Made by a program: the position numbers and the translations under genes
The notes under the pieces: generated by a model
The model's input: the letters and a program-made list of their open reading frames with translations, nothing else
Database searches by the model: none
Told to the model about the DNA's origin: nothing
Origin: Kuschelorhynchus macadamiae
Lineage: Eukaryota; Arthropoda; Insecta; Coleoptera; Curculionidae
Assembly: GCA_030620095.1 (NCBI GenBank)
Contig: JAUTXW010000951.1
Coordinates: 1-64,000 of the forward strand
Direction: 5' to 3'
DNA length: 64,000 bases
In this document: positions 21,564 through 31,582 of the stretch, piece by piece
How the letters are laid out: each line of letters begins with the position of its first letter
How positions within the stretch are numbered: the stretch's first letter is position 1

Positions 21564-22379
21564 CCGTGAAAGAAGATTGTTTAAAAGTAAACCTGAAACT
21601 AAGTACAAAATTAAAAAATTCTCATTTCCTTATTGAGAAAATTGAAAAGAAATGTGTAATGAGCCGATTATACTTTAGTACTTGTATTTTGGACCATGGT
21701 CCAACGTTCAAGACCCTCTGTTGGTTCAAGATACAAACCTGTACAATTTTTACAACTGACATTTTTATAACACAAAACATACCGGTTTTTTAATATGGAA
21801 CATACTTATTCATAATAAAATGATCTATAAAAAGTATAAAAAATATTTTAAATATCTTAATTTACTTAGTTTCTATGAACAAAAGGCACGTATTTAATGT
21901 TTTCGAACAACAATTCACAATATCACATTATGTTAACTGACGGCCGCTGCTGGTATGATCCTTTTACACCACAGAGTCTTCTGAAAAAATCAAAGACACA
22001 AAACAGTAAAATGCCCTTATCCCTTCGCAATCACATATCCAGCCACATAAATTGTGCATATTTTTACTAAAATAACAATTTACTTTTTCGTTTTTGTCTT
22101 TACTTGTCTGCCGCATTTTAAGTTCCCGCATCTGGCCTTAAATTCGAGACATTTTTCAAAGTTCAGCTCACTGGCAGTGTTTGAAGTCTTAAGGTTCTAA
22201 ACTACTGTGGCTACCATTATTTAAAACAATCATTTTTTTTAAATTAATTTTAACCACAAAATCGACAAAAAAAAGTCGTGAAAATAAAATAAATTCTATC
22301 AAAATACGCAATCGTAACCACAATCTATCACACGATTCACATTAAACGCATCAACTGACAAAAATATTTTAAGTTTCCT
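21564..22379. other. Flank of pogo element, no gene
   Basis: AT-rich; the 75-aa ORF at 21566-21793 shows no family features. A pogo 5' TIR is expected here but I did not find its partner beyond 15.2 kb. Confidence 0.3.
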
Positions 22380-22840
22380 CGGCGCGGCTCTTGACCCAAA
22401 ATTTGCCAACGTAAGCCGTATAAAACCTATGCGCCCCTTTGCGAATTCAATCGGGAACACTCGGGAAAAACTCCCCTTCGTTTATAACCACAAGGACACC
22501 GCGGGCCGACAGCCTCGTGGTCTAACGAAACGAGACCTTCGGAGATCGCTGTGCGAGGCATCGATAGTGCAACCTTCGCGGAATCAACATAAACATTCAA
22601 CGAGTCTACACGCTTAGAATAATGGAAGGAATTTCCAAATTTAAAAGAAATAAAAAAAATATAAATTATTTATTATTTTCTGTTTGGAAATATTTATTTG
22701 GGGTCATTGACTTCCGATCTCGTTAAGTGAAGATCCCTGAAGATGCCTCGTGCAATCGAAGGCGAAACGTCAGAAAGTGATTCCATTTTGACACGGTCTA
22801 ATCCCAAGAACCATGATTTCTTAATTGTTTATACTTAAGT
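22380..22840 (+). repeat. Probable Penelope-type terminal repeat with hammerhead-like motif
   Basis: A GC-richer stretch with CGTATAAAACC at 22417-22427 and, about 27 bp on, TCAATC (near-initiator). At 22732-22770 is CCTGAAGATGCCTCGTGCAA followed by TCGAAGGCGAAACGTCAGAA. The segment from GATCCCTGAAGATG to GACACGGTCTAATCCCAAGA recurs in inverse form at 37650-37750, showing a dispersed family. No protein is recognised in the 62-aa ORF here. Confidence 0.45.
22732..22770 (+). ncRNA. Hammerhead-like motif
   Basis: CTGAAGA (core CTGATGA in active forms), a short GCC...GGC stem, then GAAA and CGTC. The order matches the hammerhead core found in Penelope-like elements. Confidence 0.4.
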
Positions 22841-23149
22841 TACTTGATTTTGTAATATAAACATAAGCATGTATTTTACGTCTATTGGTCATATTTAGCC
22901 ACGAAAGTTACTTAAGTTTGGGAGATATTCGACATCTTCTTAGTCCAAATATAAATCTAATTGTGTACTTTTTGAATTGTAAGCAAATCTTGGCTATCTA
23001 AGCATGGTCCATAGACATGGTCACATTGAGTAAAATGGGACAGGACCAGGGAGTCCTAAAGCTCTTTTTTAAACTAAACAATAACCGATTTTGAAGGGTT
23101 AACTTTAACATATGTTCAGATGAAATTTTTAAAAAAGCATTTAAATCCG

Positions 23150-24090
23150 TCTTAATTTTATTATTTGCTTCCTGGTACTCAAAAGGTTAGAATAAAAAGA
23201 ATCATCGGCAAATGTGGTACTGATAAAACTTCAAACTCGAGTGAAATCTACTTGTATATATACTAAATAAAATGGGACCAAAAATGCTACCCTGTGGTAC
23301 CCGAGAAGAAACTTCAAGAGCATCAGAAATAATATTGTCACACGCTGAAATTTACTGGTTAAAGATGATTTTGTGAGATATATAGCACTCAATGAATACC
23401 CGATATGTAATGTAGTATTGAAATTATAGTTTGTATTGACAAACAAAAATCTTTTTTGGCTTTTTCGCAACTGAATAAAAATATTTAACTTTAAATTAAT
23501 TGAAGCAAATATTTAATATAATTACATACCTCAACCTGTAGACTAGTCTGTCTACGGAATGTTTCGATACATAATATAAACAATATTATTTATGTATCGA
23601 AACATTCCGTAGACAGACTAGTCTACATGTTGAGGTATGTAATTATATTAAATATTTGCTTCAATTAATTTAAAGTTAAATATTTTTATTCAGTTGCGAA
23701 AAAGCCAAAAAAGATTTTTGTTTGTCAATCTATATGCAATAAATAATCTGAACACATTTAAAAATATAGTTTGTATGTTTAAAAAGTCAAAAGCCTTGGT
23801 AAGATCTAAAAGAATCAAATCCCTGATTTCATTGTTATCCCGAGCTGATAAAAAATTGGTCACATCGCTTTTCCACCTCTAAAACTCGGGCAAAAGCCAG
23901 ACTCTTCCAATGGTAAGAAGTTATTTGCATTTACATGTGAACTAATTTGATTTTTTAACACCCTTTCTAGGATTTTTGATACAGTCGGAAGTATTGACCA
24001 AAAATGAGATAACTCATTAGGTTCAGTTGCTCTGGGAATAGGGGAAACTAAAGCTTCTTTCTAAATTTTAGGAGAAAGTATTTAATTTAA
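23150..24090 (-). pseudogene. LINE reverse transcriptase fragment, interrupted
   Basis: Minus-strand RT pieces. Upstream (24090-23765): PRATEPNELSHFWSILPTVS with KILERVL, ESGFCPSF, DLILLDLTKAFDFLN. Downstream (23436-23150): SSRVPQGSIFGPILFSIY and a degraded YHICR-type remnant of the FADD box. The palindromic insert 23437-23764 separates them. The order of AFD box, VPQGS box and ADD box is that of Jockey-group LINEs. Stops in both halves; no intact ORF. Confidence 0.75.
23437..23764. mobile_element. Palindromic insert with 12-bp direct repeats, in a LINE
   Basis: Arms at about 23435-23571 and 23593-23729 are inverse copies with a single visible mismatch (CAACCTGTAG versus CAACATGTAG), around a 20-bp centre. 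TATAGTTTGTAT occurs on both sides (23425-23436 and 23765-23776) as a likely target-site duplication. Leaving the insert out rejoins LDLTKAFDFLNIQT to the following RT segment. No ORF of its own beyond about 60 aa. Confidence 0.7.
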
Positions 24091-25130
24091 AGTATTAATA
24101 ATATGTGCGATAAATTCAATGATATTAAATATAAGTATTATATTATAGTCAACTTTGTTTCCATTCGCTTTAATGCGTCGGACTATGACCTAACAAAATA
24201 GACAAAAGAAACGCACGAGGTTTGTTTGAAATTACTAGTAATAATAATAATAACTTAAAAGTCAATAATCCTAAAAGCAACATCTGCGGCTAATTTAAAA
24301 TTCAGAGTTCGTTCGCCAAATGGATCGTGACTCCACAACAATACCGAAAAAAAACCCGATTACGTAAAAATAAAGGTTCTTAACTTCTTGTTTTCGTCCG
24401 TGAACATTAGATGTTTATTTTCGCGCTACCATCTAGTATGATTAGGTAATCGCTGTTGTTGGTTGGTAGGTAGGTAGGTAGGTAGACGGTATTCCCTTTC
24501 ACTTGGGTGTCGTGCGTTAGAAAAGGACAATCCATGCACGTTCTGTTTTGAGCTGATTAACCTCTTCTCCCGGGAACTATAACCTTGGACAGAATCGACG
24601 ACCCGATCTAACATTCGAAGGATCAGTTTGAAGAAATAGGAAAAAAAAACATCCATAATTTGAAATATCGAATGCGAGAAGAAAGGTGAACGGCCGACTA
24701 ACAAGTTTTGTCCAATTAGGATATTTTATATGGAGATTTAACGATAATTGGTATTAGATGATGCAAGGGGACCTTTTTGTAATGCTTCTGTCTCCCGTGA
24801 AGTGTTGTAATAATGAAAAATTTGTCCCCCTATATTTTTTTATTTTTCAGGTTATCTTGCACTTTGATTTTCGAGGAAAGTTATGTGTATTTCGCGTTTT
24901 ATTTAATAAACAATGTTCATATTTTGATACATAATTGGCTTTCATATATCTTTAAAATAGGCCCACACCTCTGTAATATGCATTTTTTATACCCGGACGT
25001 ACTCCCAGATTTTTTTAACACCTGCTTCTGCCTTTACACCCTGTGTTGTGGGAACGTTTTTTCCAATTTTTGGATATTCTAAGGCAAGAGAATCTGTATA
25101 CCCCTTGATCAAGGTCTTCTGGAAGATTTA
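24091..25130. other. Intergenic, no gene recognised
   Basis: Includes a (GGTA)n run at 24465-24485. The 92-aa minus ORF at 24426-24704 is built partly from that microsatellite and has no family features; the 89-aa ORF at 24813-25082 is also unsupported. Confidence 0.35.
24465..24485. repeat. (GGTA)n microsatellite
   Basis: Five consecutive GGTA units. Confidence 0.85.
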
Positions 25131-25530
25131 ATAATAGTAATAATAATAATAATAATAATAATACGTTTATTATTTAGCTAAAATAGAACAAACTAAGAGG
25201 ATACAGTAATGTGTACAGGTATCCCAAAGATGTCATTAAAAATGTTGCATCTTGCAGGTTTTGCATTCTATCCCCGTAACAGTAGATCAATATAGCCACG
25301 CAGTAGATCGAATAAGATACGGCAACTTTCAGGACCCGCTAAATGAATCCAGGCTTTGAAAAGCCTGCATCCATCAGAGAAATTAGCGTGCAATGTTGCC
25401 AAGTGTGTTGAGGAAGCCGACACTCGAGAGTAGCGACCGCAGACTATTGCGAAAGATCCCCTATCCCCCGACGTATATACTTTTCTATGGCTGCTATAAT
25501 AACCTATATTAACCTCTGGAAACGGCAACG
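25128..25530 (-). mobile_element. Possible LINE 3' end with (TAA)n tail
   Basis: An (AAT)n run at 25128-25162 lies at the 3' side of an 86-aa minus-strand ORF (25528-25268) containing SRVSASSTHLATLHANF then CRLFKAWIHLAGPESCR. The combination of a C-terminal-looking ORF, a short 3' UTR and a trinucleotide tail suggests the end of a LINE, but I cannot name the clade. Confidence 0.4.
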
Positions 25531-25732
25531 ATTCGTCCCAAAAAAAATGAATTTAGTTACTCGATACAAAAATCATTATTTTACTATTTATATTGTTTCC
25601 GCCAAATTTTGTGGTTGTGAAGAACCCGCTTGTCTTACTTACGTTGTGTTTAGTAAGAAGAAAGTATTTAGCTTCTTTTTAATTACCTAATTTAAAAAAG
25701 TGACAATTATTTTTGACTTGTTTCAAAAATGT

Positions 25733-25930
25733 ACAGGGTGAGTCGTTATATTTGACACCTACCTAGAGGGTTTATTAACGAAGAAGAGAAAAAGTGTAAA
25801 TATAAAAGCTTTAGGGTTTCTTTTAATCCGCCAGAATCCGTTATGAAAAAAACAAACAGCTATCGCTTGCCTATCTAAATGCCCTCAAAATATAACAAAA
25901 TACGTTTTTTCAAATCGAACACCCTGTATT
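25733..25930. repeat. Mariner-type end block (~195 bp)
   Basis: Starts TACAGGGTGAGTCGTTATAT and ends CACCCTGTATT, with an ACCTACCTAGAGGGTTTATT word that recurs as CCCACCTAGAGAGTTTATTT at 56066. The flank then reads CTGATTTTAAAAATATATAG, as at 56265-56290. Probably the terminal region of the same mariner-like family whose full copy lies at 56-58 kb. Confidence 0.55.
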
Positions 25931-26790
25931 TTTATAATTTTTATGAATGTTCTTTTTTTCTGATTTTAAAAATATATAGCTTCACTATTTCGGCGCAACC
26001 AGTATTTCAATTATTTTGGTTTAACTATAACAAGTTTTGCATTATATTATAATTAGCTTAGACTTATATAGCAAGTAATGTTGCAGTTAAACTAAAATAT
26101 GTAATTAATTAACTCTTTGCGCCAATATAATCAAATTATATATTTTTGAAATCAGTTTGGAATAGCCTTTCATAAAAACAATATACAGAATATTCCATTA
26201 AAAAAAAACCTATTTCTTACCCTGCACATTTTGTATTTACAGTTTTTCACTATCTTTGTTAATAAATAGCCCTGTAGGTGGTTGTCATAATATAATAACT
26301 CACCCAGTACATACAAGTATCTCAAAAAGCAAAAAATCTTCCTCTTCTTGTACAAGTTAATAGGTTTAAATTTGCTTTTTGATTAACATAATATTTTGCG
26401 TTGTTTCTTTGATTTAGCTATTCAGGTTTTTGTAGGAATAAGTTTGTTTTCTATTAAAGCGTATGCACATTCCTAGACACTTTATTTCAATCTAACTTGT
26501 ATCAAAATTTCAACCCCAAAGATTAACAGCCAAATTCAATATTCCTCTTTTAACTAAAAGATCTCTTCTAATATTTAATGATTGGAAAGCCGTGTCTCGT
26601 TCCTCTCTCTCCCCCATTTAAGGCGTCCCATTTAAATTAGTTATCTATAGCGTAAGCTGTAATAGATCTTCTGACATTGAATAGAAGTATTTTATCAGTT
26701 TGTTTTGAAAGTGAAATATTTATCATCAACAGCAAAAGTTCCTGACTGGACATCAATATGTACATGTTCTAACGAATTACTTATCAGTGG
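25931..26790. other. No gene recognised
   Basis: AT-rich remains of a mariner-type repeat grading into unassigned sequence; short ORFs only. Confidence 0.3.
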
Positions 26791-27125
26791 TAAAGTACGG
26801 GACACGAAAGAAAACCGCGCGGTCCTTAAAATAAAGGTTCATAGTCTTAAGCAAGCGAAAAAGTAAAATTTGTGTACGCAAATAAATTTGTTATTGTAAT
26901 AGTTTGCCGGTTCGCTAATAAAGTGCGCCAGCTAAGGGGTACGGAAAATTAATCGAGGATTTAGTAAATCTCGCACTGGTCCACTTGTACTTTGGATGTG
27001 CCTAGAGTCTCCATGCACTTGCCGCTAGAAAGTTCTAGCTATTTCCAGTGACGCCTATACATTTCGAGCATTTGTTTTAATTTCTATATAAATGCGTTGC
27101 GTTGAATTTGTATTTCGAAGTAACG

Positions 27126-28471
27126 ATGGCGAGCAAAAGAGGAAAAACAATTCGAAGCGGTGCACGTGTAGTTATTGCGAGCGTTATAGAGGCCTGTACT
27201 AGAGAAGCTGAAAATAATAGTTTGACTATTCAAATTCAAAATCGAACAGAAGGCGCTGCATTTTACACTGGTGTTTCGGATAGTAGTGTAAGAAAAATTC
27301 AAAGAGAACATGATGATCGCTCTTGTTCTACTTCACCTTTAAAATCTCCTAGTAAAAAAAGACCCCGATTATCATATAAAGATAAAATTTTCAAGTAATT
27401 CGACGAACAATAGAGGATTTTTATATAAACTTGAAGCAGTTTCCGACCTGCAAACCCCTATTTCGTGCTGTAAAGAACAAAATAGATTTTCCGTACGGGT
27501 ATAAAACCTTAAATCGGCTTTTACGATCAAATGATTTTGTTTGGCGCAAATGCCAAAATATACAAAAATTGCTCATTGAGAGACCAAATATTTTTCACTG
27601 GCGGGTGAAATATTTATCAACTGTAAGGCAATATAGGCAAGAAGGACGCAATATTGTGTATCTAGACGAAACCTGGGTAGATAATGATATGACAGTGAAC
27701 AAATGCTGGCAAAGTGAAAGTGTTACAGGTGTTGTTCAGGGAATCCGCTCTAGTAGTCGCTTTATTATAGTTCATGCTGGTTCAGAAGCCGGATTTGTTC
27801 CAGGTACTGCTTTAGTTTTTCGCTCGGGACTAACAACTGGAGACTATCATGGACAGATGAATAGAGATAATTTTGAAGTGGTTGCTCGAGAAGCTTCTAC
27901 CTAACATTCCTCCCAAATCAGTCGTGGAAATGTATAATGTGTCTTACCATTTTACAAAAGCTCATATGATATCGTGGCTTAAATCGAACAATCTTGTATG
28001 TGATCCAACATGGAGAAAATATCAATTATATGAAGTAATATCAGCCAACAAGCCTAGAGAAAAAAGTATAAAATTGACGGTCTTTTACGTAACCTCGGTC
28101 ATACACCTTTAAGGCTGCCTCTATTCATGTGCGACCTCAATCCTATTGAACTTGCATGGGCAGGAGTAAAAAAATATATTTGAGAGTGCAACAGCGGTGA
28201 ACTGTCAATTAAAGATTTAAATAAAATAACATTAGAAGCGATTGACTCAATATCGGCTGAAAATTGGAAATCGTATGTTAAACATGTTCGTTCTATTGAA
28301 GATAAATACTGGGAAGTAGATGGCAAAATTGAAACGATTATTGATGATTTAGTTATCACACTGGGATCTTCAAGTAGTGACGACGAAACATCATCATTTT
28401 CAGAGGAAGACAACGATTTAGAAGGAATCGAACCATTAGAATCACAGCCGTCAACCTCAAAAATGGCTTAG
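27126..28471 (+). pseudogene. Tc1/IS630-like DDE transposase, broken
   Basis: ATG at 27126 begins MASKRGKTIRSGARVVIASV; the N-terminal region has GVSDSSVRKIQREHDD, a helix-turn-helix-like segment. After a frameshift near 27398 come FPYGYKTLNRLLRSNDF, NIVYLDETWVDNDM (first Asp), FIIVHAGSEAGFVPG, SGLTTGDYHGQMNRDNF; another frameshift near 27880 leads to VVEMYNVSYHF, where relatives have MDN, so the second catalytic Asp is lost to Tyr. Then YEVISANKPREK, a shift, LRNLGHTPLRLPLFMCDLNP and IELAWAGVKKYI (Glu box), a stop, and an acidic Ser/Glu/Asp C-tail (SSSDDETSSFSEEDNDLEG). The second Asp position and the Glu are about 72 residues apart. Same family as 2857-4175. Confidence 0.85.
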
Positions 28472-28619
28472 TTTTTTTTCATATATTTTGTAAAATTGTT
28501 CATAAAGTAGCTGTCAATAAACTGCTTCAAAATAATTAATTTTCTGTTCAATAGCGGGTGACAAAAAATATCTAATATTGCAATTAATATTTGAAAAACT
28601 ACAGAACTCATATTTTTCC

Positions 28620-29300
28620 AAAATTAACACAAAATTTTAACTTATGCAGTTCGACTTTGGGCTATTAGGGTATGCCAAAAGTGACTGTTTGTCTCCGTCT
28701 GTCATATTATTTTGTACAGGGGGCGTCATTGTGAAGTACTACACAGGGCGTTTCCTAATTGCGACTCTTGGACCTTTTTAAGAATTTTTTTTATGTTTAA
28801 TATGAACCTAAAAGTCTTAACTTTGGAGATACGGGGTTTTAAAAAATCTTTTTTTTTAAATCCCAATTCTGATGCTATTATAGATAATTAATGTGTGAAA
28901 TTTGATACACCTCTTTTATGCATAAAAGGGCATTTTTTATTAACAATCAATTTTTGAAATTTCTACCAGTGGCGTGCATATGTAATTAACCTGGGTAAAT
29001 CCGTATGCTCCTTAATGCATAGAAGACGTGTATCAAATTTCATGCAGTTATCTACAATAGCATCAGAACTGGGATAAAAAAAATGTTTTCTTTTTAAACT
29101 TTACCATCCTGTATCTCAAAAGTTAAGACTTTTAGGAAATAAAAACACCCCTTTTAACATCAGCACGCAATTAGGAAACGCCCTGTATAGTACTTAACAA
29201 TGACGGACCCTGTATAAAGTAATGTGACAAACGGAGACAGACGGCCACTTTTGGCGTACCCGAGTAGCCCAAAGTCGACCTGCATAAATTAAAATTTTGA
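28620..29300. repeat. Foldback (palindromic) MITE-like repeat
   Basis: Outer parts 28655-28760 and 29160-29285 are inverse copies (GACTTTGGGCTATTAGGGTA versus ACCCGAGTAGCCCAAAGTC; ACAGGGCGTTTCCTAATTGC versus GCAATTAGGAAACGCCCTGT). Inner arms also pair (AAAAGTCTTAACTTTGGAGA with TCTCAAAAGTTAAGACTTTT; AATTCTGATGCTATTATAGA with CTACAATAGCATCAGAACTG). A copy of its centre (CCAGTGGCGT) recurs near 36160. Confidence 0.75.
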
Positions 29301-30033
29301 TAAATCTCGTTCACTGGACCTAATGCTGGCTGCCCTCGTAAAATCTGGACTTGTAAATCGTGTATCACTATACTGGGTGGTCCAATAATAGTAAACGTAG
29401 GCAGTAGCCCGGAACCGTTAATGACAGAACTCAAGAAAAAATATATTTATAGGTAAATCGATCAAGAAAGTTCGCCGTTTTTGCAACACAAAAGAGATAT
29501 AGAAGTGAGGGTACACGAAAGAAAACAGACAAATATAGATAAAGGTTCATTAAGCATAGTTACATTTTTTAATTATCTGAAGTGCGTATAGTCATAAAGG
29601 AGTGCCATATTATTTAAAGAACAACGGGACACCACTGGTTTGAAGAAATTTCTTGGTCGACCTTCCTAAACCGATTGACTCCGCCCGGTTTTCTTTCGTG
29701 TCCCGTACTTTACTGTTGATGAGATTTCTAAACAAATATTTCACTTTTATTAGTTAGTTTTGTCCAATTTTTGATACTTTAATTTTTTTAAGTTATTACG
29801 TCTGTTTCGTTGCTAATTGTATGTTTAGCTTGCGTTTGCAAATTGACTCCCGTCAAATTGTCGCATCGGCCAAAATGTCATCCACCAATTTAACGTAGAA
29901 CCGATTTCAAAATTGAAATTTGGTTTTCTTCAACACATCTCAATCGAGTAATTTCAAATACGTCAGAACGTAAGTAATATAAGTGATAAATTATAAGATT
30001 AATCGACTTACCTGTAAGGATGATTAATATTAA

Positions 30034-30186
30034 TTTTCCGAGCTTGTCCGTAGATATAATTACATACACTGTAGTATCCGTGAATATCGTATTCTCGCAC
30101 GACGTTCAGAGCAAAAAATGCTTATTTTGTACCTGCTTATCGCCCGGTCGTTGTATGTATGGCCTGACCCCTGGTGATTCATTCCG
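30034..30186 (+). repeat. DIRS inverted terminal repeat (3' side)
   Basis: From AATTTTCCGAGCTTGTCCGT to GGTGATTCATTCCG; inverse copy at 34721-34875. The outermost ~25 bp are less well conserved than the rest. Confidence 0.9.
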
Positions 30187-30239
30187 TTGGAGTCAAAATC
30201 GCTTTAATGGGTATACTTAAAAAAAAGGTAGAGGGTGGG

Positions 30240-30362
30240 TTTGTAATTATATCTACGGACAAGCTCGGAAAATTAATATTAATCATCCTTACAGGTAAGT
30301 CGATTAATCTTATAATTTTCCTTCGCTTGTCCTTGATATAATTACATACACTGTAGATGTTT
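30240..30362 (-). repeat. DIRS internal complementary region
   Basis: TTGTAATTATATCTACGGAC... is the exact inverse of 29988-30062, and the adjoining TTTTCCTTCGCTTGTCCTTG... is the inverse of 34836-34875. The fusion reproduces the circle junction of the two element ends. Confidence 0.9.
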
Positions 30363-30670
30363 AGAGTAAAAAGCGATTTTTTGGCGGCGAAAATCTATTT
30401 TACACCATATGTGGGCATAACAATAGAGAAATACTTAAAACTAATTAGTTTCAAAAAATACAACGTGTAAAAACAAAAACAAACAACAAAAAATAACATT
30501 AATCGTATAAGGATATTTAAATATTATAGAAACTAGTTTGCAAACACACAAAAAAAAAAAACATTAGTCTGTTATGGTTTTATATAATAAATATATGTAG
30601 CCTAGAAATAATATTGGAATTCAGGCTTGCTCTACTAAGGTTTATGATCTGACATAATCTTGTCTTCCTA

Positions 30671-31582
30671 TTAAACTATGTTTAGAACTGTTTTAGCATA
30701 TTCCTCTCTGGGTTTAATCAAAGGTCTGTTATAAAAATTAAAAAATGTGTTTGAGGACGGAGTCCATCCGGCCGTATGGCGTATCAAGTCTATATTTACA
30801 CCTTTTCTGGAAGCGGCCGAAGTTGATGCATGTCGAGTGCTTTGCCCAGAAAAAACTGTTGTGTCAATTCCTCCTAATTTAAGGACTGTTTTGAGCCATC
30901 GACTTATAGTTTGTGATGTTGCGGGGTGGAAAGGTTTTTTATGTGTTAGTATCAATTGGTTGTATTTACTCCGAATATCGACAGTTTTTTCTATATAAGC
31001 CTCAATGGTGTGTGCCACGCACAACTCCGGCACTTCCCTAAAGAACGGAAATATTAAAAGTGGTTGGATTTTATTTGGTGCTGATGTCTTAATCCTTTCT
31101 GATATTTGTATTTCAATTTTGTGTTCGTGTTTTAATATGTTCCCGATTTGTATTTTTGTTAAGGTTTGTACCCTACTGGCCGATGCGATTGCCAGTAGGA
31201 AAACTAGTTTGTAAGATAATTGTTCTAGATTTAAGGTGTTTAAAGGGTACCATGTTTTAATAATAGATAGAACGGAATCCGGATTCCAGATGTAGGAATA
31301 TTTCGGCGCCGGAGGCTTTATATTTGCTGCGCCTTTAAGGAACCTATTAATACTTTTTAAATCGTGCTCATTTGGCGAAAATATCAGGTTTAATGCCGAT
31401 CTATCGGAATTTATTACGGAGTAAGACATGCCCTTATCCAACTCATGTTCCAAAAATTCTAAGTACCTCTTTAGGCTATACGTGAGGGGGTCTGTATGTT
31501 GTCTTTGAGAGCAAAAACTCCAGTATTTTTTAAAACAATTGGAATATTGCTTTAAGGTGCCTTCTGATATTGAGCTGATCAT
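30671..31582 (-). CDS. DIRS tyrosine recombinase
   Basis: A 303-aa intact ORF. It integrates the circular DNA copy of a DIRS element. N-terminal core-binding part: SEGTLKQYSNCFKKYWSFCS, YLEFLEHELDKGMSYSVIN. Catalytic part: LAIASASRVQTLTKIQ holds the first catalytic Arg, GQSTRHASTSAA the central His/Arg region, IRHTAGW the His/Trp region, and TFFNFYNRPLI the catalytic Tyr. The length is normal for the family. Its ATG overlaps the stop codon of the RT ORF (31579-31582), suggesting translation coupling or a shared transcript. Confidence 0.9.
   Translation of the reverse strand: MISSISEGTLKQYSNCFKKYWSFCSQRQHTDPLTYSLKRYLEFLEHELDKGMSYSVINSDRSALNLIFSPNEHDLKSINRFLKGAANIKPPAPKYSYIWNPDSVLSIIKTWYPLNTLNLEQLSYKLVFLLAIASASRVQTLTKIQIGNILKHEHKIEIQISERIKTSAPNKIQPLLIFPFFREVPELCVAHTIEAYIEKTVDIRSKYNQLILTHKKPFHPATSQTISRWLKTVLKLGGIDTTVFSGQSTRHASTSAASRKGVNIDLIRHTAGWTPSSNTFFNFYNRPLIKPREEYAKTVLNIV

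Larger units (their letters stand above)
26791..29713 (+). mobile_element. Tc1/IS630-like DNA transposon with nested foldback
   Basis: TAAAGTACGGGACACGAAAG then AAAACCG at 26791 is matched inversely at 29681-29713 with about one mismatch, giving terminal inverted repeats of ~30 bp; a TA|CGGG start would fit TA target sites. A diverged, direct-orientation third copy of the end lies at about 29511-29560 (GGGTACACGAAAGAAAACAG, then GATAAAGGTTCAT). The plus-strand transposase pseudogene is at 27126-28471. A foldback repeat (28620-29300) has inserted downstream of it. Confidence 0.75.

Noticed and set aside
22429..22617. 62-aa ORF in a GC-rich patch as a host gene
   Set aside because: No protein family seen, and the region shares a dispersed repeat with 37.7 kb, so a repeat origin is more likely.
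24426..24704. 92-aa minus ORF
   Set aside because: Its C-terminus is encoded by a GGTA microsatellite; no family features.
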